Positions 50,687 through 60,270 are shown, counted from the first letter of the stretch. The stretch: 64,000 bases of DNA from Sedimenticola_A sp040506425 (GCA_965224515.1 OZ245051.1:2046001-2110000), one strand, 5' to 3'. Numbers and translations: made by a program. The notes: generated by a model not told the origin, from the sequence alone.

Positions 50687-51121
50687 TCAGAGATACTCCG
50701 GCAGGCTTTTTCGGATCTCGTTCACATCGTGACCCGACAGGTTTTTTGATACCTCCCCCGCGATTACGCGTTGTACTGAACTGGTCTGCTGTTTTCTCAG
50801 CATGCCAAGAAAACTCGGTGCCGCTATGACATAGAGTTTCTTGAAGTGCCCGTTGGCGCGTCCACACTCAATGGTCTCGCAGACCTGATTTGCGAAACGA
50901 TTAGCCTCTTCCTGTTTGACATCGTTTGTGTGTCCCACGTCGTGTGATCTCATACCTGCGCTTCGATCACGTCCCGCCTTGTCAGACACAAGGTCACCTT
51001 CGTGTAATCGGGATTCCGGGTGGGCTAGGGTTTGGATTTCAACCAGGGAACTGGCTGGCTTATCTGCTGAGAAGATACGGGCACGGCTAGTGTCGGCTAC
51101 AACAATCCAGGCTGCACTCAT
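50687..51121 (-). CDS. Host-attachment-protein family (PF10116-like)
   Basis: The protein has about 144 residues from the ATG at 51121, chosen for its strong AAGGAGG and the family N-terminus AAWIVVADTSRARIFSAD. The frame stays open 40 codons further upstream without support. The C-terminus (LYVIAAPSFLGMLRKQ ... DVNEIRKSLP) completes the family pattern. The name comes from an Agrobacterium attachment locus; in free-living bacteria the role is unclear and the fold resembles eRF1-like ribosome-rescue domains. Confidence 0.8.
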   Translation of the reverse strand: MSAAWIVVADTSRARIFSADKPASSLVEIQTLAHPESRLHEGDLVSDKAGRDRSAGMRSHDVGHTNDVKQEEANRFANQVCETIECGRANGHFKKLYVIAAPSFLGMLRKQQTSSVQRVIAGEVSKNLSGHDVNEIRKSLPEYL

Positions 51122-51541
51122 ATGTATTGCCTCCTTTTGGCTGATTCTGGCAACTTGGCAACGATCCGTCAGTGAAACGCTCAAGGCCAGCATGAAAATC
51201 CGATAGACTCCGCAGGCGAAAATGAATCTGTGCAGGCTCATTTTCAGTTTATTTTAAGTATAGGGGAAAAAACCGTCTTTATTTGACCACGGCTCTTGCC
51301 CGAATGATAGCTCCCGTGGAATCGCTAGCCTGTTGTATTCGCAGGATAAAAAAGATTTATTGTCTTGCGCGGGGTACAGCGTTTTGTCTCCTCTTCGTCC
51401 ACCGTTCCCAAACGGGTGGCGCTGAGGTTGCCAGGTCGTATTGGCGGATCATTCTCTGTTTTTGCTTTATAATCGGCCTGAACCCGGGCGGTAGCGGGTT
51501 CTCACTGGATAGCCAAATCACATAAGAACAAGGAGTCATGG
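51122..51541. other. Intergenic region between the attachment-family and Sco genes
   Basis: About 420 bases without a recognised gene. A TATAAT hexamer near 51470 lies about 70 bases before the Sco start and could be a -10 element, though no good -35 is at the right distance. No RNA gene or terminator is evident. Confidence 0.5.
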
Positions 51542-52138
51542 ATGTTTCGTAATGCAGTGATTTTATTGATGGGCATGATGTTTTTCATGCCTGGCCTCGC
51601 TGAAGAGCCTCCCAAGCATAAAGACGAGGTGCTTGGCTACACGGGGGCACCCACTGGAGGGGACTTCTCTCTCCACTCAAGCAAGGGACCCTTCGCCCTC
51701 AAGGATCTACGCGGTAAGGTGGTACTGCTTTACTTCGGATACACAAAGTGTCCCGACGTCTGTCCGACCTCCCTCTCCATTACCACCCAGATGCTCAACG
51801 AGTTAAGTGAAGATGAGCTTAAAAACGTGCAGGCGGTTTTTGTCAGTGTCGACCCCAAACGTGACACCTTCGAGAACCTGGACCAGTATGTAAGCTATTT
51901 TCATCCCAACCTGATGGGGGTTACCGGCAGTGAAGAGGAGGTGGCCGTTGCTGCGGATCTCTATGGTGCCGAGTACTACGAGGTCGATCTGAAGGATTCT
52001 GCATTCGGCTATTCGGTCAACCATTCCGCGGTGACCTACCTGATTACCCCGGAAGGTGAATTGCGCTTCATCTTCCCCCACGCAACCAGTGCATCTGTGG
52101 TTCTCGAGGCGGTTCGCTACATACTTTCAGGGGACTGA
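51542..52138 (+). CDS. Sco/SenC family copper-delivery protein
   Basis: The 198-residue protein starts after AAGGAG. A signal peptide ends at GLAE. The thioredoxin-like domain carries the copper motif GYTKCPDVCPTSL (CxxxC) and the distal His in VNHSAVTYLI. Sco proteins load the CuA site of cytochrome oxidase or act as thiol reductants. It stands just before an MFS gene with no oxidase gene in view. Confidence 0.9.
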   Translation: MFRNAVILLMGMMFFMPGLAEEPPKHKDEVLGYTGAPTGGDFSLHSSKGPFALKDLRGKVVLLYFGYTKCPDVCPTSLSITTQMLNELSEDELKNVQAVFVSVDPKRDTFENLDQYVSYFHPNLMGVTGSEEEVAVAADLYGAEYYEVDLKDSAFGYSVNHSAVTYLITPEGELRFIFPHATSASVVLEAVRYILSGD

Positions 52139-52296
52139 TGCCGCCTGGCGATAACTGAGGTGCAGGGTGCAACAGAGCAGCCTGTTCCTCCGTGATGCTT
52201 CAGGGAGGAGGGCGATGCCCCTCCTCTCCTGATAAAAATGGCGCGGCGCAGCAAATCTATATACACTGGGCGCTCTATTCACTTTTCCGGTGGACG

Positions 52297-53499
52297 ATGC
52301 GCCATAGCCTTGAGTCATTACGTGTACTGAGTTCGGGCATCTTCAGCCTGATTCTCACACTTGGTATCGCCCGTTTTGCCTATACCCCCCTGTTGCCCGT
52401 GATGCAGGGCCAGACCTGGCTGGATGATGCAGGCGGCGGCTGGCTGGCAACCTTCAACTACATGGGCTACATGACCGGTGCGCTGATTGCCGCCTCTGTC
52501 AGCGACCTTGTGCTGAAGGACAGACTCTACCGTGGCGGCCTGGTTGTTGCCGTGCTTTCCACCGCCCTGATGGCATTTACCGATGATCTGCTTCTGTGGG
52601 GCATCCTGCGTTTTGTCGCCGGCCTCTCAAGTGCGGCTGGGTTGCTCATCGGCTCCGGCCTGATATTGAACTGGTTGATCCGTCACCAGTACCGGCGCGA
52701 GCTGGGTATTCATTTCAGCGGTCTTGGATTGGGGATTGTGCTTACCGCCGTCGCCGTGGAGTGGATGATCAGCCGTTATGACTGGTCAGAGCAGTGGTTG
52801 ATCTTTTCCCTTATCGGTGTGGTGTTGATGGTACCCGCCTGGCGCTGGCTTCCGCGTCCCGATACTTCGCCGATTGTTCATGATGGCAAGCAGGTACGCG
52901 ATACCCCGCCGGCCAGAAACTGGCTGCTGCTGCTCTATGCCAGTTACTTCTGTGCCGGTTTCGGCTACGTGGTGAGTGCAACCTTCATCGTCGCCCTGGT
53001 CGAGGCACGGCCTGTGCTGCAGGGCTATGGCGGACTGGTCTGGCTGCTGGTCGGGCTTGCTGCCGCACCTGCCTGTTTCCTCTGGGACCTGATTGCGCGG
53101 GTGCTTGGAGACCTGAAGGCCCTGCTCATCGCCTTTGGTTTGCAGATCGTCGGTATTCTTCTGCCTGCGTTGGATGACCGGCTGTTCACCGTTCTGCTCA
53201 GTGCCCTGCTGTATGGCGGGACCTTTATCGGTATTGTCAGTCTCATGCTCACCATGGTGGGCCGGTTTTTCCCCTCCAAGCCGGCAAAGCCGATGGGTAA
53301 GCTGACCTTGAGCTATGGTGTTGCACAAATCATCGCCCCTGCAATCTCAGGTGTGATGGCACAGCAGACCGGGAGCTACAACGGTCCCCTCTATATCGCA
53401 TCAGCTGTCATGGCGGTGGGGATTGTGCTGCTTCTGGTTCTGATGCGGATGGATGATCCAACGGGCAGAAGGCTTAGTGAGGCGGGACAGGCCGGCTAG
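52297..53499 (+). CDS. YbfB/YjiJ-family MFS transporter
   Basis: The protein has about 400 residues from the ATG at 52297 (MRHSLESLRV); the frame is open upstream but not membrane-like. Twelve membrane helices and the N-terminal GIARFAYTPLLPVMQ segment are characteristic of the YbfB/YjiJ group. The substrate is unknown. The gene follows Sco by 158 bases and is not obviously linked to it. Confidence 0.8.
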   Translation: MRHSLESLRVLSSGIFSLILTLGIARFAYTPLLPVMQGQTWLDDAGGGWLATFNYMGYMTGALIAASVSDLVLKDRLYRGGLVVAVLSTALMAFTDDLLLWGILRFVAGLSSAAGLLIGSGLILNWLIRHQYRRELGIHFSGLGLGIVLTAVAVEWMISRYDWSEQWLIFSLIGVVLMVPAWRWLPRPDTSPIVHDGKQVRDTPPARNWLLLLYASYFCAGFGYVVSATFIVALVEARPVLQGYGGLVWLLVGLAAAPACFLWDLIARVLGDLKALLIAFGLQIVGILLPALDDRLFTVLLSALLYGGTFIGIVSLMLTMVGRFFPSKPAKPMGKLTLSYGVAQIIAPAISGVMAQQTGSYNGPLYIASAVMAVGIVLLLVLMRMDDPTGRRLSEAGQAG

Positions 53500-53571
53500 G
53501 TGTTCAGTCTGGCAGAAACCCGGTAGCTGGCATATATTTAGAGTGTCGGCAGGTTAACCGGAGGAATAAAG

Positions 53572-53841
53572 GTGAAACCTACAGTTGAGGAGATGGAAAC
53601 CGCATTAGAAGCCGCCAGGCGTATGCGGGATGCGGACGTGGATGCCCATCATATAGCCCGTTGCCTGATCTACCTGCAGGATCGCAATGTACTGCTGGAA
53701 GAGATGCTGACCCGGGTAGAGCGCTTTCTGCAATTTGGTCTGCCGGAGGAGGAGCACTCCAAGATTCAACGGCTGGTCAACAAGATGCGGGAGATAGAGC
53801 GGCGGGAATCCGGCGTTGACGAACTGGATTACGGCCTCTGA
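53572..53841 (+). CDS. Conserved small helical protein, unknown function
   Basis: The 89-residue protein uses a GTG start twelve bases after a GGAGGA site. It is predicted to be all helical and highly charged (VEEMETALEAARRMRDADVDAHHIARCLIYLQDRN), without signal peptide or membrane helix. I recognise no named family. It ends before the AT-rich promoter region of fmdB. Confidence 0.65.
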   Translation: MKPTVEEMETALEAARRMRDADVDAHHIARCLIYLQDRNVLLEEMLTRVERFLQFGLPEEEHSKIQRLVNKMREIERRESGVDELDYGL

Positions 53842-54027
53842 CAGGCCATCGGGAAGCGTCCCGATTGCCTGCGTAATTAATTGATAAATAAGAAAAAAAT
53901 GCCTAACACTCTTTTCTTTTGTGCGGCCTTGTTTTTCTGAGGGCGACACAATTTCCAGTTGTGATAGAATCCTCGCAAATTTTTCGCGCCCTCTGAACTG
54001 AGGGGGCTGAAACCAGAGGATTTTCAA

Positions 54028-54291
54028 ATGCCTATTTACGAATACCGTTGTGAGGCCTGCGGCCATGAGCTGGAGGCGATGCAGAAAATGGCCGATGCGC
54101 CGCTGACTGATTGCCCGGAGTGCGGGAAGGGGGATCTGAAAAAGCTGATCTCTGCCGCCGGTTTCAGGCTCAAAGGCGGTGGCTGGTACGAGACCGACTT
54201 CAAGAGCGGTGGTAAGAAGAACCTGCACGAGGGCGGCAGCAAGGACTCGGCACCTGCCTGCACCACAGGCGGCTGCAACGCCTGCAAATAA
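54028..54291 (+). CDS. FmdB-family zinc-ribbon protein
   Basis: This is a small protein of 87 residues. An N-terminal zinc ribbon (MPIYEYRCEACGHELE ... CPECG) is followed by ISAAGFRLKGGGWYETDFK, as in FmdB proteins. A Cys-rich tail (ACTTGGCNACK) may bind another metal. It is the first gene of the conserved fmdB-DUF502-aspS order. Confidence 0.9.
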   Translation: MPIYEYRCEACGHELEAMQKMADAPLTDCPECGKGDLKKLISAAGFRLKGGGWYETDFKSGGKKNLHEGGSKDSAPACTTGGCNACK

Positions 54292-54343
54292 ATTCCGCCA
54301 TGCTTTTTGCTGGCGGGCAGAACTGATTACAGGGCGGGATTAA

Positions 54344-54985
54344 ATGTCATTTCTCAAGCGCTACCTGATTGCAGGCCTGCTGGTCTGGGTGCCGCTGGGT
54401 GTGACCCTGCTGGTGGTTCGGATGCTGGTCCGCTGGCTCGATGGCAGCCTGCTGCTGCTGCCTGAAGCCTATAGACCGGAAGCAATCCTGGGCTTCACCA
54501 TTCCCGGGCTGGGGGTGGTGCTGTCAATTCTGATCGTGTTTGTCACCGGGGTTCTGGTGGCCAACCTGTTCGGGCGTTCCCTGGTCTCCCTTTGGGAGCG
54601 GTTGCTGGCGCGCATTCCCCTGGTGCGCTCAGTCTACTCGGGCGCAAAACAGCTTGCAGAAACCATGTTCAGCGATGCAGGGGAGTCTTTCCGCAAGGTG
54701 CTGCTGGTCGAGTTTCCCCGTAAAGGGCTCTGGACGCTGGCTTTTCTGACAGGAACCGATGCGGGTGAAGCCCAGCAGAAGACAGGCAGGGATGTGGTCA
54801 ATGTCTACGTGCCCACCACGCCGAACCCCACCGGCGGTTACTTTGTCATGGTGCCCCGCGAGGACGTGGTGGAGCTGGAAATGAGCGTCGATGATGGTCT
54901 GAAGATGCTCATGTCCATGGGCGCCGTGGTCCCTGATGCTAAAAAAGAGGCATTGGAGCTTGCGCAGAGCGAGCCCAAACCTTAA
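54344..54985 (+). CDS. DUF502 membrane protein
   Basis: The 213-residue protein has two N-terminal membrane helices (about 6-28 and 48-72) and a cytosolic domain of the DUF502 type (PLVRSVYSGAKQLAETMF; VPTTPNPTGGYFVMVPREDV). The family is widespread and its role is unsettled. It lies between fmdB and aspS, as in many gammaproteobacteria, with gaps of 52 and 62 bases. Confidence 0.9.
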   Translation: MSFLKRYLIAGLLVWVPLGVTLLVVRMLVRWLDGSLLLLPEAYRPEAILGFTIPGLGVVLSILIVFVTGVLVANLFGRSLVSLWERLLARIPLVRSVYSGAKQLAETMFSDAGESFRKVLLVEFPRKGLWTLAFLTGTDAGEAQQKTGRDVVNVYVPTTPNPTGGYFVMVPREDVVELEMSVDDGLKMLMSMGAVVPDAKKEALELAQSEPKP

Positions 54986-55047
54986 CATTTCCGCCTTTTC
55001 ACGGCCGTTTTGCCGGCCATCGTTTTGTTTGTAACGGAAAAATTTCC

Positions 55048-56841
55048 ATGCGTACCCATTATTGCGGAGAACTGAACGCCTCTCATATCGACCAGGAGGT
55101 CGTATTGTGTGGCTGGGCTCACCGTCGCCGTGACCACGGTGGCGTGATCTTTATTGACCTCAGAGACCGGGAAGGGCTGGTTCAGGTGGTCTATGATCCC
55201 GACCTGCCCGAGGTCTTCAATATCGCTGAGCAGGTGCGCAACGAATTCGTACTGCAGGTGAAGGGCCGCGTGCGTGCACGCCCCGAAGGGACCACCAATG
55301 CCGATCTCTCCACCGGTGAGATCGAGGTGCTGGGCCTGGAGCTGGAGGTGATGAACCGCGCCGATACCCCGCCCTTTCAGCTCGACGAGCACGAGCGCGT
55401 ATCCGAAGAGGTTCGCCTGCGCTACCGCTATGTCGATCTGCGCCGCCCCGAGATGCTGAACAAGATCAAGATGCGCTCTGCGGTGACCCGCGCCCTGCGC
55501 AACTACCTGGACAGTCACGACTTCCTCGACATTGAAACCCCGATGCTGACCAAGGCGACCCCCGAGGGCGCCCGCGACTACCTGGTGCCATCACGCACCC
55601 ATCCAGGGCACTTCTATGCACTGCCTCAGTCGCCCCAGCTGTTCAAGCAGCTGCTGATGATGTCCGGCATGGATCGCTACTACCAGATCGTGCGCTGCTT
55701 CCGTGACGAGGACCTGCGTGCCGATCGCCAGCCTGAATTCACCCAGCTTGATGTCGAAACCTCTTTCATGCAGGAAGAGGATCTGATGAACATGATGGAG
55801 GATATGATCCGCAATCTGTTCAAGGATGTGCTGGACCAGGATCTGCCCAACCCGTTCCCGCGCATGAGCTACCAGGAGTCGATGCTGCGTTTTGGCTCAG
55901 ACCGCCCTGATCTGCGCTGCCCTCTGGAACTGGTGGACGTTGCCGACCTGATGGCCGATGTGGAGTTCAAGGTATTCTCCGGCCCCGCCAAGGACCCCAA
56001 GGGACGCGTCGTGGCACTGCGTCTGCCCAAGGGCTGTGAACTGAGCCGCAAAGAGATCGACGACTACACCAAGTTCGTCGGTATCTACGGTGCCAAGGGC
56101 CTGGCCTACATCAAGGTCAATGAGCTTGCCAAGGGCGTAGAGGGTCTGCAGTCCCCGATTCTCAAGTTTCTGCCGGACGATGTTGTCTTGGCGATTATGG
56201 AGCGCACTGCAGCCGAAGATGGCGACCTGGTGTTCTTTGGTGCCGACAAGACCAACGTGGTCAACGAGGCGATGGGCGCCCTGCGTGTGAAGCTGGGTGA
56301 GGATCGCGGCCTGTTGGAAGAGGGATGGCGCCCGGTATGGGTCGTGGACTTCCCCATGTTCGAGTGGGACTCCAAGACCGATCGCTGGAACTCTCTGCAT
56401 CACCCCTTTACCGCACCGAAGGATGAGCACCTGGATATCCTGGACAGCGATCCGGAGAATTGCCACTCCCGTGCCTACGACATGGTGCTCAACGGTACCG
56501 AGCTGGGTGGTGGTTCAGTACGTATCCATCGCAGCGAAGTTCAGGAACGGGTCTTCAAACTGCTGGGTATCGGCGATGAGGAGGCGCGAGAGAAGTTCGG
56601 CTTCCTGCTGGATGCCCTCAAGTACGGCTGTCCTCCCCACGCGGGTCTCGCCTTTGGCCTCGACCGCCTGGTGATGCTGATGGCCGGCGCAGACTCCATT
56701 CGTGAAGTGATGGCTTTCCCCAAGACCCAGACAGCTGCATGTCTGTTGACCAATGCACCCTCTGACGCCAACCCGGCCCAGTTGCGCGAACTCTCCATTC
56801 GCGTGCGTAAGCCCCAGTCCGAGGAGCAGAAAGAGAGCTGA
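55048..56841 (+). CDS. aspS: Aspartyl-tRNA synthetase
   Basis: The 597-residue protein has the bacterial AspRS plan: an OB-fold anticodon domain (1-105), the class II core with motif 2 (RCFRDEDLRADRQPEFTQLD), the bacterial GAD insertion, and motif 3 (GLAFGLDRLVMLMAG). All catalytic motifs are present. An intrinsic terminator follows 22 bases after the stop. Confidence 0.97.
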   Translation: MRTHYCGELNASHIDQEVVLCGWAHRRRDHGGVIFIDLRDREGLVQVVYDPDLPEVFNIAEQVRNEFVLQVKGRVRARPEGTTNADLSTGEIEVLGLELEVMNRADTPPFQLDEHERVSEEVRLRYRYVDLRRPEMLNKIKMRSAVTRALRNYLDSHDFLDIETPMLTKATPEGARDYLVPSRTHPGHFYALPQSPQLFKQLLMMSGMDRYYQIVRCFRDEDLRADRQPEFTQLDVETSFMQEEDLMNMMEDMIRNLFKDVLDQDLPNPFPRMSYQESMLRFGSDRPDLRCPLELVDVADLMADVEFKVFSGPAKDPKGRVVALRLPKGCELSRKEIDDYTKFVGIYGAKGLAYIKVNELAKGVEGLQSPILKFLPDDVVLAIMERTAAEDGDLVFFGADKTNVVNEAMGALRVKLGEDRGLLEEGWRPVWVVDFPMFEWDSKTDRWNSLHHPFTAPKDEHLDILDSDPENCHSRAYDMVLNGTELGGGSVRIHRSEVQERVFKLLGIGDEEAREKFGFLLDALKYGCPPHAGLAFGLDRLVMLMAGADSIREVMAFPKTQTAACLLTNAPSDANPAQLRELSIRVRKPQSEEQKES

Positions 56842-56863
56842 CACGCCTTTTTCCAGTAGCCGG

Positions 56864-56904
56864 AAAAGCCCTGTTGGTATTCGCCACCAGGGCTTTTTTG
56901 TTTG
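56864..56904 (+). terminator. Intrinsic terminator of aspS
   Basis: AAAAGCCCTG (56864-56873) pairs with CAGGGCTTTT (56888-56897), with partly paired inner bases, and is followed by TTTGTTTG. A typical rho-independent terminator. Confidence 0.85.
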
Positions 56905-56906
56905 TT

Positions 56907-57006
56907 GCAGGTCGGCCTTTTGTGCCCGGAGGGTAGAAGCCCGACCTGCAAGGGACGCTTGGCACAAACAGAAATGTAGGGTGCAATAGCAAAGCGTATT
57001 GCACCG
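56907..57006. repeat. Two REP-like palindromes between aspS and nudB
   Basis: The first (56907-56949) has arms GCAGGTCGG and CCGACCTGC around an internal loop. The second (56976-57006) is GTAGGGTGCAATA...TATTGCACCG, a GTAG-type hairpin. They add to the elements at 10635, 12596 and 36277 and point to an active REP family in this genome. Confidence 0.6.
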
Positions 57007-57076
57007 TAAATGGTGCTGATGGTGGGGTACGCTACACTAAACCACTCTACAAAATGAAATAACGGGGAGCAGGTTG

Positions 57077-57514
57077 ATGACGCGTGAATACAAACGCCCC
57101 GAATCGGTACTGGTGCTGGTCTATACCGCGGCAGGTGAAGTGTTGATGCTCAGGCGCACCCAGCCAAGACAGTGGTGGCAGTCTGTGACCGGCAGCCTGG
57201 AGTGGAATGAATCACCCCGCCAGGCAGCAGAACGGGAACTCTTTGAAGAGACCGGGCTGTATGGGGCAGGGCGGCTGGTTGATCGTCATCACAGTGAACG
57301 CTTCCCCATCATTCACCCCTGGCGTAAACGCTATGCGCCGGGTGCTCACTACAACCGTGAACACTGGTTCAGTCTGCTGCTCCCGGGGCGGCGCATAATC
57401 CGTCTGAATGATGGTGAACACACAGAACTGCGCTGGCTGCCTGTAACCCAGGCGGCCCGGCTGGCCACTTCATGGACCAACCGGGATGCCATACTCTCCC
57501 TACAGCATGTCTGA
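57077..57514 (+). CDS. nudB: Dihydroneopterin triphosphate diphosphatase NudB
   Basis: This 145-residue Nudix hydrolase carries the box GSLEWNESPRQAAERELFEETGL, with the metal-binding REx2EE core. N-terminal RPESVLVLVYTAAGEVLML and the position after aspS are typical of NudB in folate synthesis. The start is the ATG at 57077, after GGGAG. Its last 15 bases overlap the end of the convergent PIN-PhoH gene. Confidence 0.88.
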   Translation: MTREYKRPESVLVLVYTAAGEVLMLRRTQPRQWWQSVTGSLEWNESPRQAAERELFEETGLYGAGRLVDRHHSERFPIIHPWRKRYAPGAHYNREHWFSLLLPGRRIIRLNDGEHTELRWLPVTQAARLATSWTNRDAILSLQHV

Positions 57515-58912
57515 TGCGAAGTCGGCCAGTCTTGAGCGTTCGCCCCGCAGCAGGGTGATGTGTCCGCTGTGCTCCCAGCCCTTGAAACGGTCCACGGCAT
57601 AGGTGAGGCCCGAGGTGGTTTCCGTCAGGTAGGGCGTATCGATCTGGGCCACGTTGCCCAGGCAGACGATTTTGGTCCCGGGGCCTGCGCGGGTGATGAG
57701 AGTCTTCATCTGCTTGGGTGTGAGGTTCTGGGCCTCGTCAAGAATGATGTACTTGTTGAGGAATGTGCGGCCACGCATGAAGTTCAATGAATGGATGCGG
57801 ATGCGGGAACGCAGCAGGTCGTCGGTAGCTGCACGGCCCCATTCACCACCTTCGGTCTGGGTCAGCACTTCCAGGTTATCCATCAGTGCTCCCATCCACG
57901 GGGTCATCTTCTCCTCCTCGGTGCCGGGGAGAAAGCCGATATCCTCGCCAACCGGAACGGTGACGCGGGTCATGATGATTTCCCGGTAGATGTTCTGGTC
58001 CAGGGTCTGGGCCAGTCCTGCCGCCAGGGCGAGCAGGGTCTTGCCTGTGCCCGCGGTGCCCAGCAGGCTGACGAAGTCGGTCTCCGGGTCCATCAGCATA
58101 TTCAGGGCGAAGTTCTGTTCACGGTTGCGGGCGGTGATACCCCAGACAGCATGCCTTTCGCTGCGGTAGTCGTTGACCAGTTCGATGACGGCGTCATCAC
58201 CGTCGCGGCGTTTGACCATTGCCTCGAAACCGTTGTCGCCCTCCATGTAGAGACACTGGTTTTCATACCAGTTTTCTGTTCCGGGGCCGCTGACACGGTA
58301 GAAGGTGCGACCCTCTTCCTGCCATGACTCGATATCCTTGCTGTGCTCTTCCCAGAAGTCGGCCTCCAGTTTCTCTTCACCGCTGTAGAGCAGTGTGACA
58401 TCGTCCAGTACCTGGTCGTTGTGATAGTCCTCAACCCGGATGCCGAGCACGGCAGCCTTGATTCTGAGGTTGATGTCCTTGGATACCACGGAGACATCGT
58501 GATCAGGGTGCTCCTCCTGCAGGGACATCGCTGTACCGAGAATGTTGTTGTCTGGAATGTTCCCCGGAAGGGTGTCCGGAAGCACCTTGGGCAGGTGCCT
58601 GGTCTGAAAGAAAAGCCTGCCATGTTCATGTCCGTCGCCGTTGGGTTTGCCGTTTGAGGGCCCGGGCAGGGGCAGTCCGGCATTGATCTCTTCGCTGCTG
58701 GCATCACGCATCAGGTCGTCAAGAAAGCGGGACACCTGGCGCACGTTGCGGGCAACTTCCGACATGCCCTTTTTGCCGCGGTCCAGCTCTTCCAGCACCA
58801 CCATGGGCAGAAAGATGTCGTGTTCCTGAAAGCGAAAGATGGAGGTCGGGTCGTGCATCAGTACGTTGGTGTCGAGAACATAGAGGCGCGGACGAGCTGC
58901 AGTTTCTGTCAT
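57500..58912 (-). CDS. PIN domain-PhoH family ATPase
   Basis: The 470-residue protein has an N-terminal PIN nuclease domain (about 8-160, starting LYVLDTNVLMHDP with acidic catalytic residues) and a PhoH helicase-like ATPase (about 255-460) with Walker A GTAGTGKT and the Walker B region YIILDEAQNL. This YlaK-type fusion is thought to act on RNA. It overlaps the nudB stop by 15 bases tail to tail. Confidence 0.9.
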   Translation of the reverse strand: MTETAARPRLYVLDTNVLMHDPTSIFRFQEHDIFLPMVVLEELDRGKKGMSEVARNVRQVSRFLDDLMRDASSEEINAGLPLPGPSNGKPNGDGHEHGRLFFQTRHLPKVLPDTLPGNIPDNNILGTAMSLQEEHPDHDVSVVSKDINLRIKAAVLGIRVEDYHNDQVLDDVTLLYSGEEKLEADFWEEHSKDIESWQEEGRTFYRVSGPGTENWYENQCLYMEGDNGFEAMVKRRDGDDAVIELVNDYRSERHAVWGITARNREQNFALNMLMDPETDFVSLLGTAGTGKTLLALAAGLAQTLDQNIYREIIMTRVTVPVGEDIGFLPGTEEEKMTPWMGALMDNLEVLTQTEGGEWGRAATDDLLRSRIRIHSLNFMRGRTFLNKYIILDEAQNLTPKQMKTLITRAGPGTKIVCLGNVAQIDTPYLTETTSGLTYAVDRFKGWEHSGHITLLRGERSRLADFASDML

Positions 58913-59004
58913 AACAGTGCGTTACCTTTGGTGTAAAAAGCACACGGTGGTGCAAAGCCCCTTGGTGTGAAGACGGGGCTTGTTAAACTCAGTAGGGCGG
59001 CAGA

Positions 59005-59487
59005 TCATTTCGATGCTTTCTTCAGGGCCTTGACGGCGTCGAGCACTTCGTCGACATGTTCCTTCACTTTGACCTTGCGCCACTCCTGGCGCAACACGCC
59101 TTCTGCATCGATAAGGAAGGTGCTGCGTTCTATACCTCGAACCTTCTTGCCATACATGTTTTTCATTTTGATGACATCGAACAGGTTGCATAGGGATTCG
59201 TCCGGGTCAGAAACCAGTTCAAACGGGAACTCCTGCTTTGATTTGAAGTTCTCCTGGGCTTTCAGACTGTCCCTGGAAGCCCCGAGGATGACGCTGGACT
59301 GGCGGCGGAATTTGGCGATTGCGGCACTGAAGTCACGCCCTTCCGTGGTACACCCCGGGGTGCTCGCCTTGGGGTAGAAATAGAGGACCAGGATTTTACC
59401 CCGGTAGTCAGAGAGTCTTACGGTCTTGTCGCCGGTAATTTTCAGTTCCAGGTCAGGAACTTTCTTACCGATCACAGCGATGGGCAT
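59005..59487 (-). CDS. bcp: Thioredoxin-dependent peroxiredoxin Bcp
   Basis: The 160-residue protein has the peroxidatic site YPKASTPGCTTEG (Cys in PGCT). Most Bcp proteins have a second Cys five residues later (CTxxxC); here that position is not Cys, so it resembles the one-Cys or atypical form. The C-terminal KVKVKEHVDEVLDAVKAL fits the family. It is 18 bases after gcvR, as in other gammaproteobacteria. Confidence 0.9.
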   Translation of the reverse strand: MPIAVIGKKVPDLELKITGDKTVRLSDYRGKILVLYFYPKASTPGCTTEGRDFSAAIAKFRRQSSVILGASRDSLKAQENFKSKQEFPFELVSDPDESLCNLFDVIKMKNMYGKKVRGIERSTFLIDAEGVLRQEWRKVKVKEHVDEVLDAVKALKKASK

Positions 59488-59505
59488 AGAACGGTCTCCT
59501 TCTGC

Positions 59506-60045
59506 TTATCCCTTTTGGGGTTCGAGTACAGCATCCAGGTTCAGGGAGTCGCAGAACTCCAGGAAATCCTCGCGCAGGGTGCTGATGTGAATGTCCGACG
59601 GGATACCGACGGTCATCTGTACCGAAAACATAGGTGTTCCGGTGTGAGCGGCGGCGTAGCTGCTGGTGGCCATATCCTCGATATTGATATGGTGCCGGGA
59701 GAAGAAGCTGGCCAGGTGGTGGACGATACCTGGATGATCCAGCGCTACCACCTCCACGGTGTAGGGAAGCAGGTCGACTTCGGCCGTCCGCTCCTCGGTG
59801 CGCTTTGCGATGATAGTCAGTCCCAGCTGCTGTTCCAGCCCGGGAATGGCATCCTCGAGCTTGCTCAGGGTATTCCACTGCCCTTCGACCATCAGCAGAA
59901 TGGCAAACTCCCCACCCAGTACGGTCATTCGGCTGTCTGTAATGTTGCAATCATTGTCGAAGACGGCCTTGGAGAGGTTGTCGACGATACCAGGGCGGTC
60001 ATTGCCCAGGGCAGAGATGACCAGGTAATTTTTATTTGAAGGCAT
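59506..60045 (-). CDS. gcvR: Glycine cleavage regulator GcvR-like, two ACT domains
   Basis: The 179-residue protein is made of two ACT domains (about 7-80 and 92-170), seen in YLVISALGNDRPGIVDNLSKAV and YTVEVVALDHPGIVHHLASF. This is the GcvR plan: a glycine-responsive partner of GcvA in E. coli. No gcv genes are in view. It lies upstream of bcp and is divergent from dapA. Confidence 0.88.
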   Translation of the reverse strand: MPSNKNYLVISALGNDRPGIVDNLSKAVFDNDCNITDSRMTVLGGEFAILLMVEGQWNTLSKLEDAIPGLEQQLGLTIIAKRTEERTAEVDLLPYTVEVVALDHPGIVHHLASFFSRHHINIEDMATSSYAAAHTGTPMFSVQMTVGIPSDIHISTLREDFLEFCDSLNLDAVLEPQKG

Positions 60046-60164
60046 ATCTGTTGTTTTCTCTCAATGGTTCACAACCTGAGTGTAACGCCCAAAAGCCCCG
60101 GTTGTCTCCCCCCAGTCAGCTGGATCGGGAATTGACTGAAATGGTGCCAGGCAGAGGCTGATTT

Positions 60165-60207
60165 GGCATGACAAGTGAAAATAATCGGCTCTATATCGTG
60201 TCATGCC
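60165..60207. promoter_or_regulatory. Inverted repeat in the gcvR/dapA divergent region
   Basis: GGCATGACA (60165-60173) and TGTCATGCC (60199-60207) are perfect inverted arms around a 25-base AT-rich spacer. This could be a two-site operator or an RNA hairpin in the dapA leader. No lysine riboswitch structure is apparent. Confidence 0.4.
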
Positions 60208-60270
60208 TTGTCAGTCTCTCTGCTGGGGATTTAGAATGTGCGATTCGGTTCGAATTTCTGGAGTCAGCAC

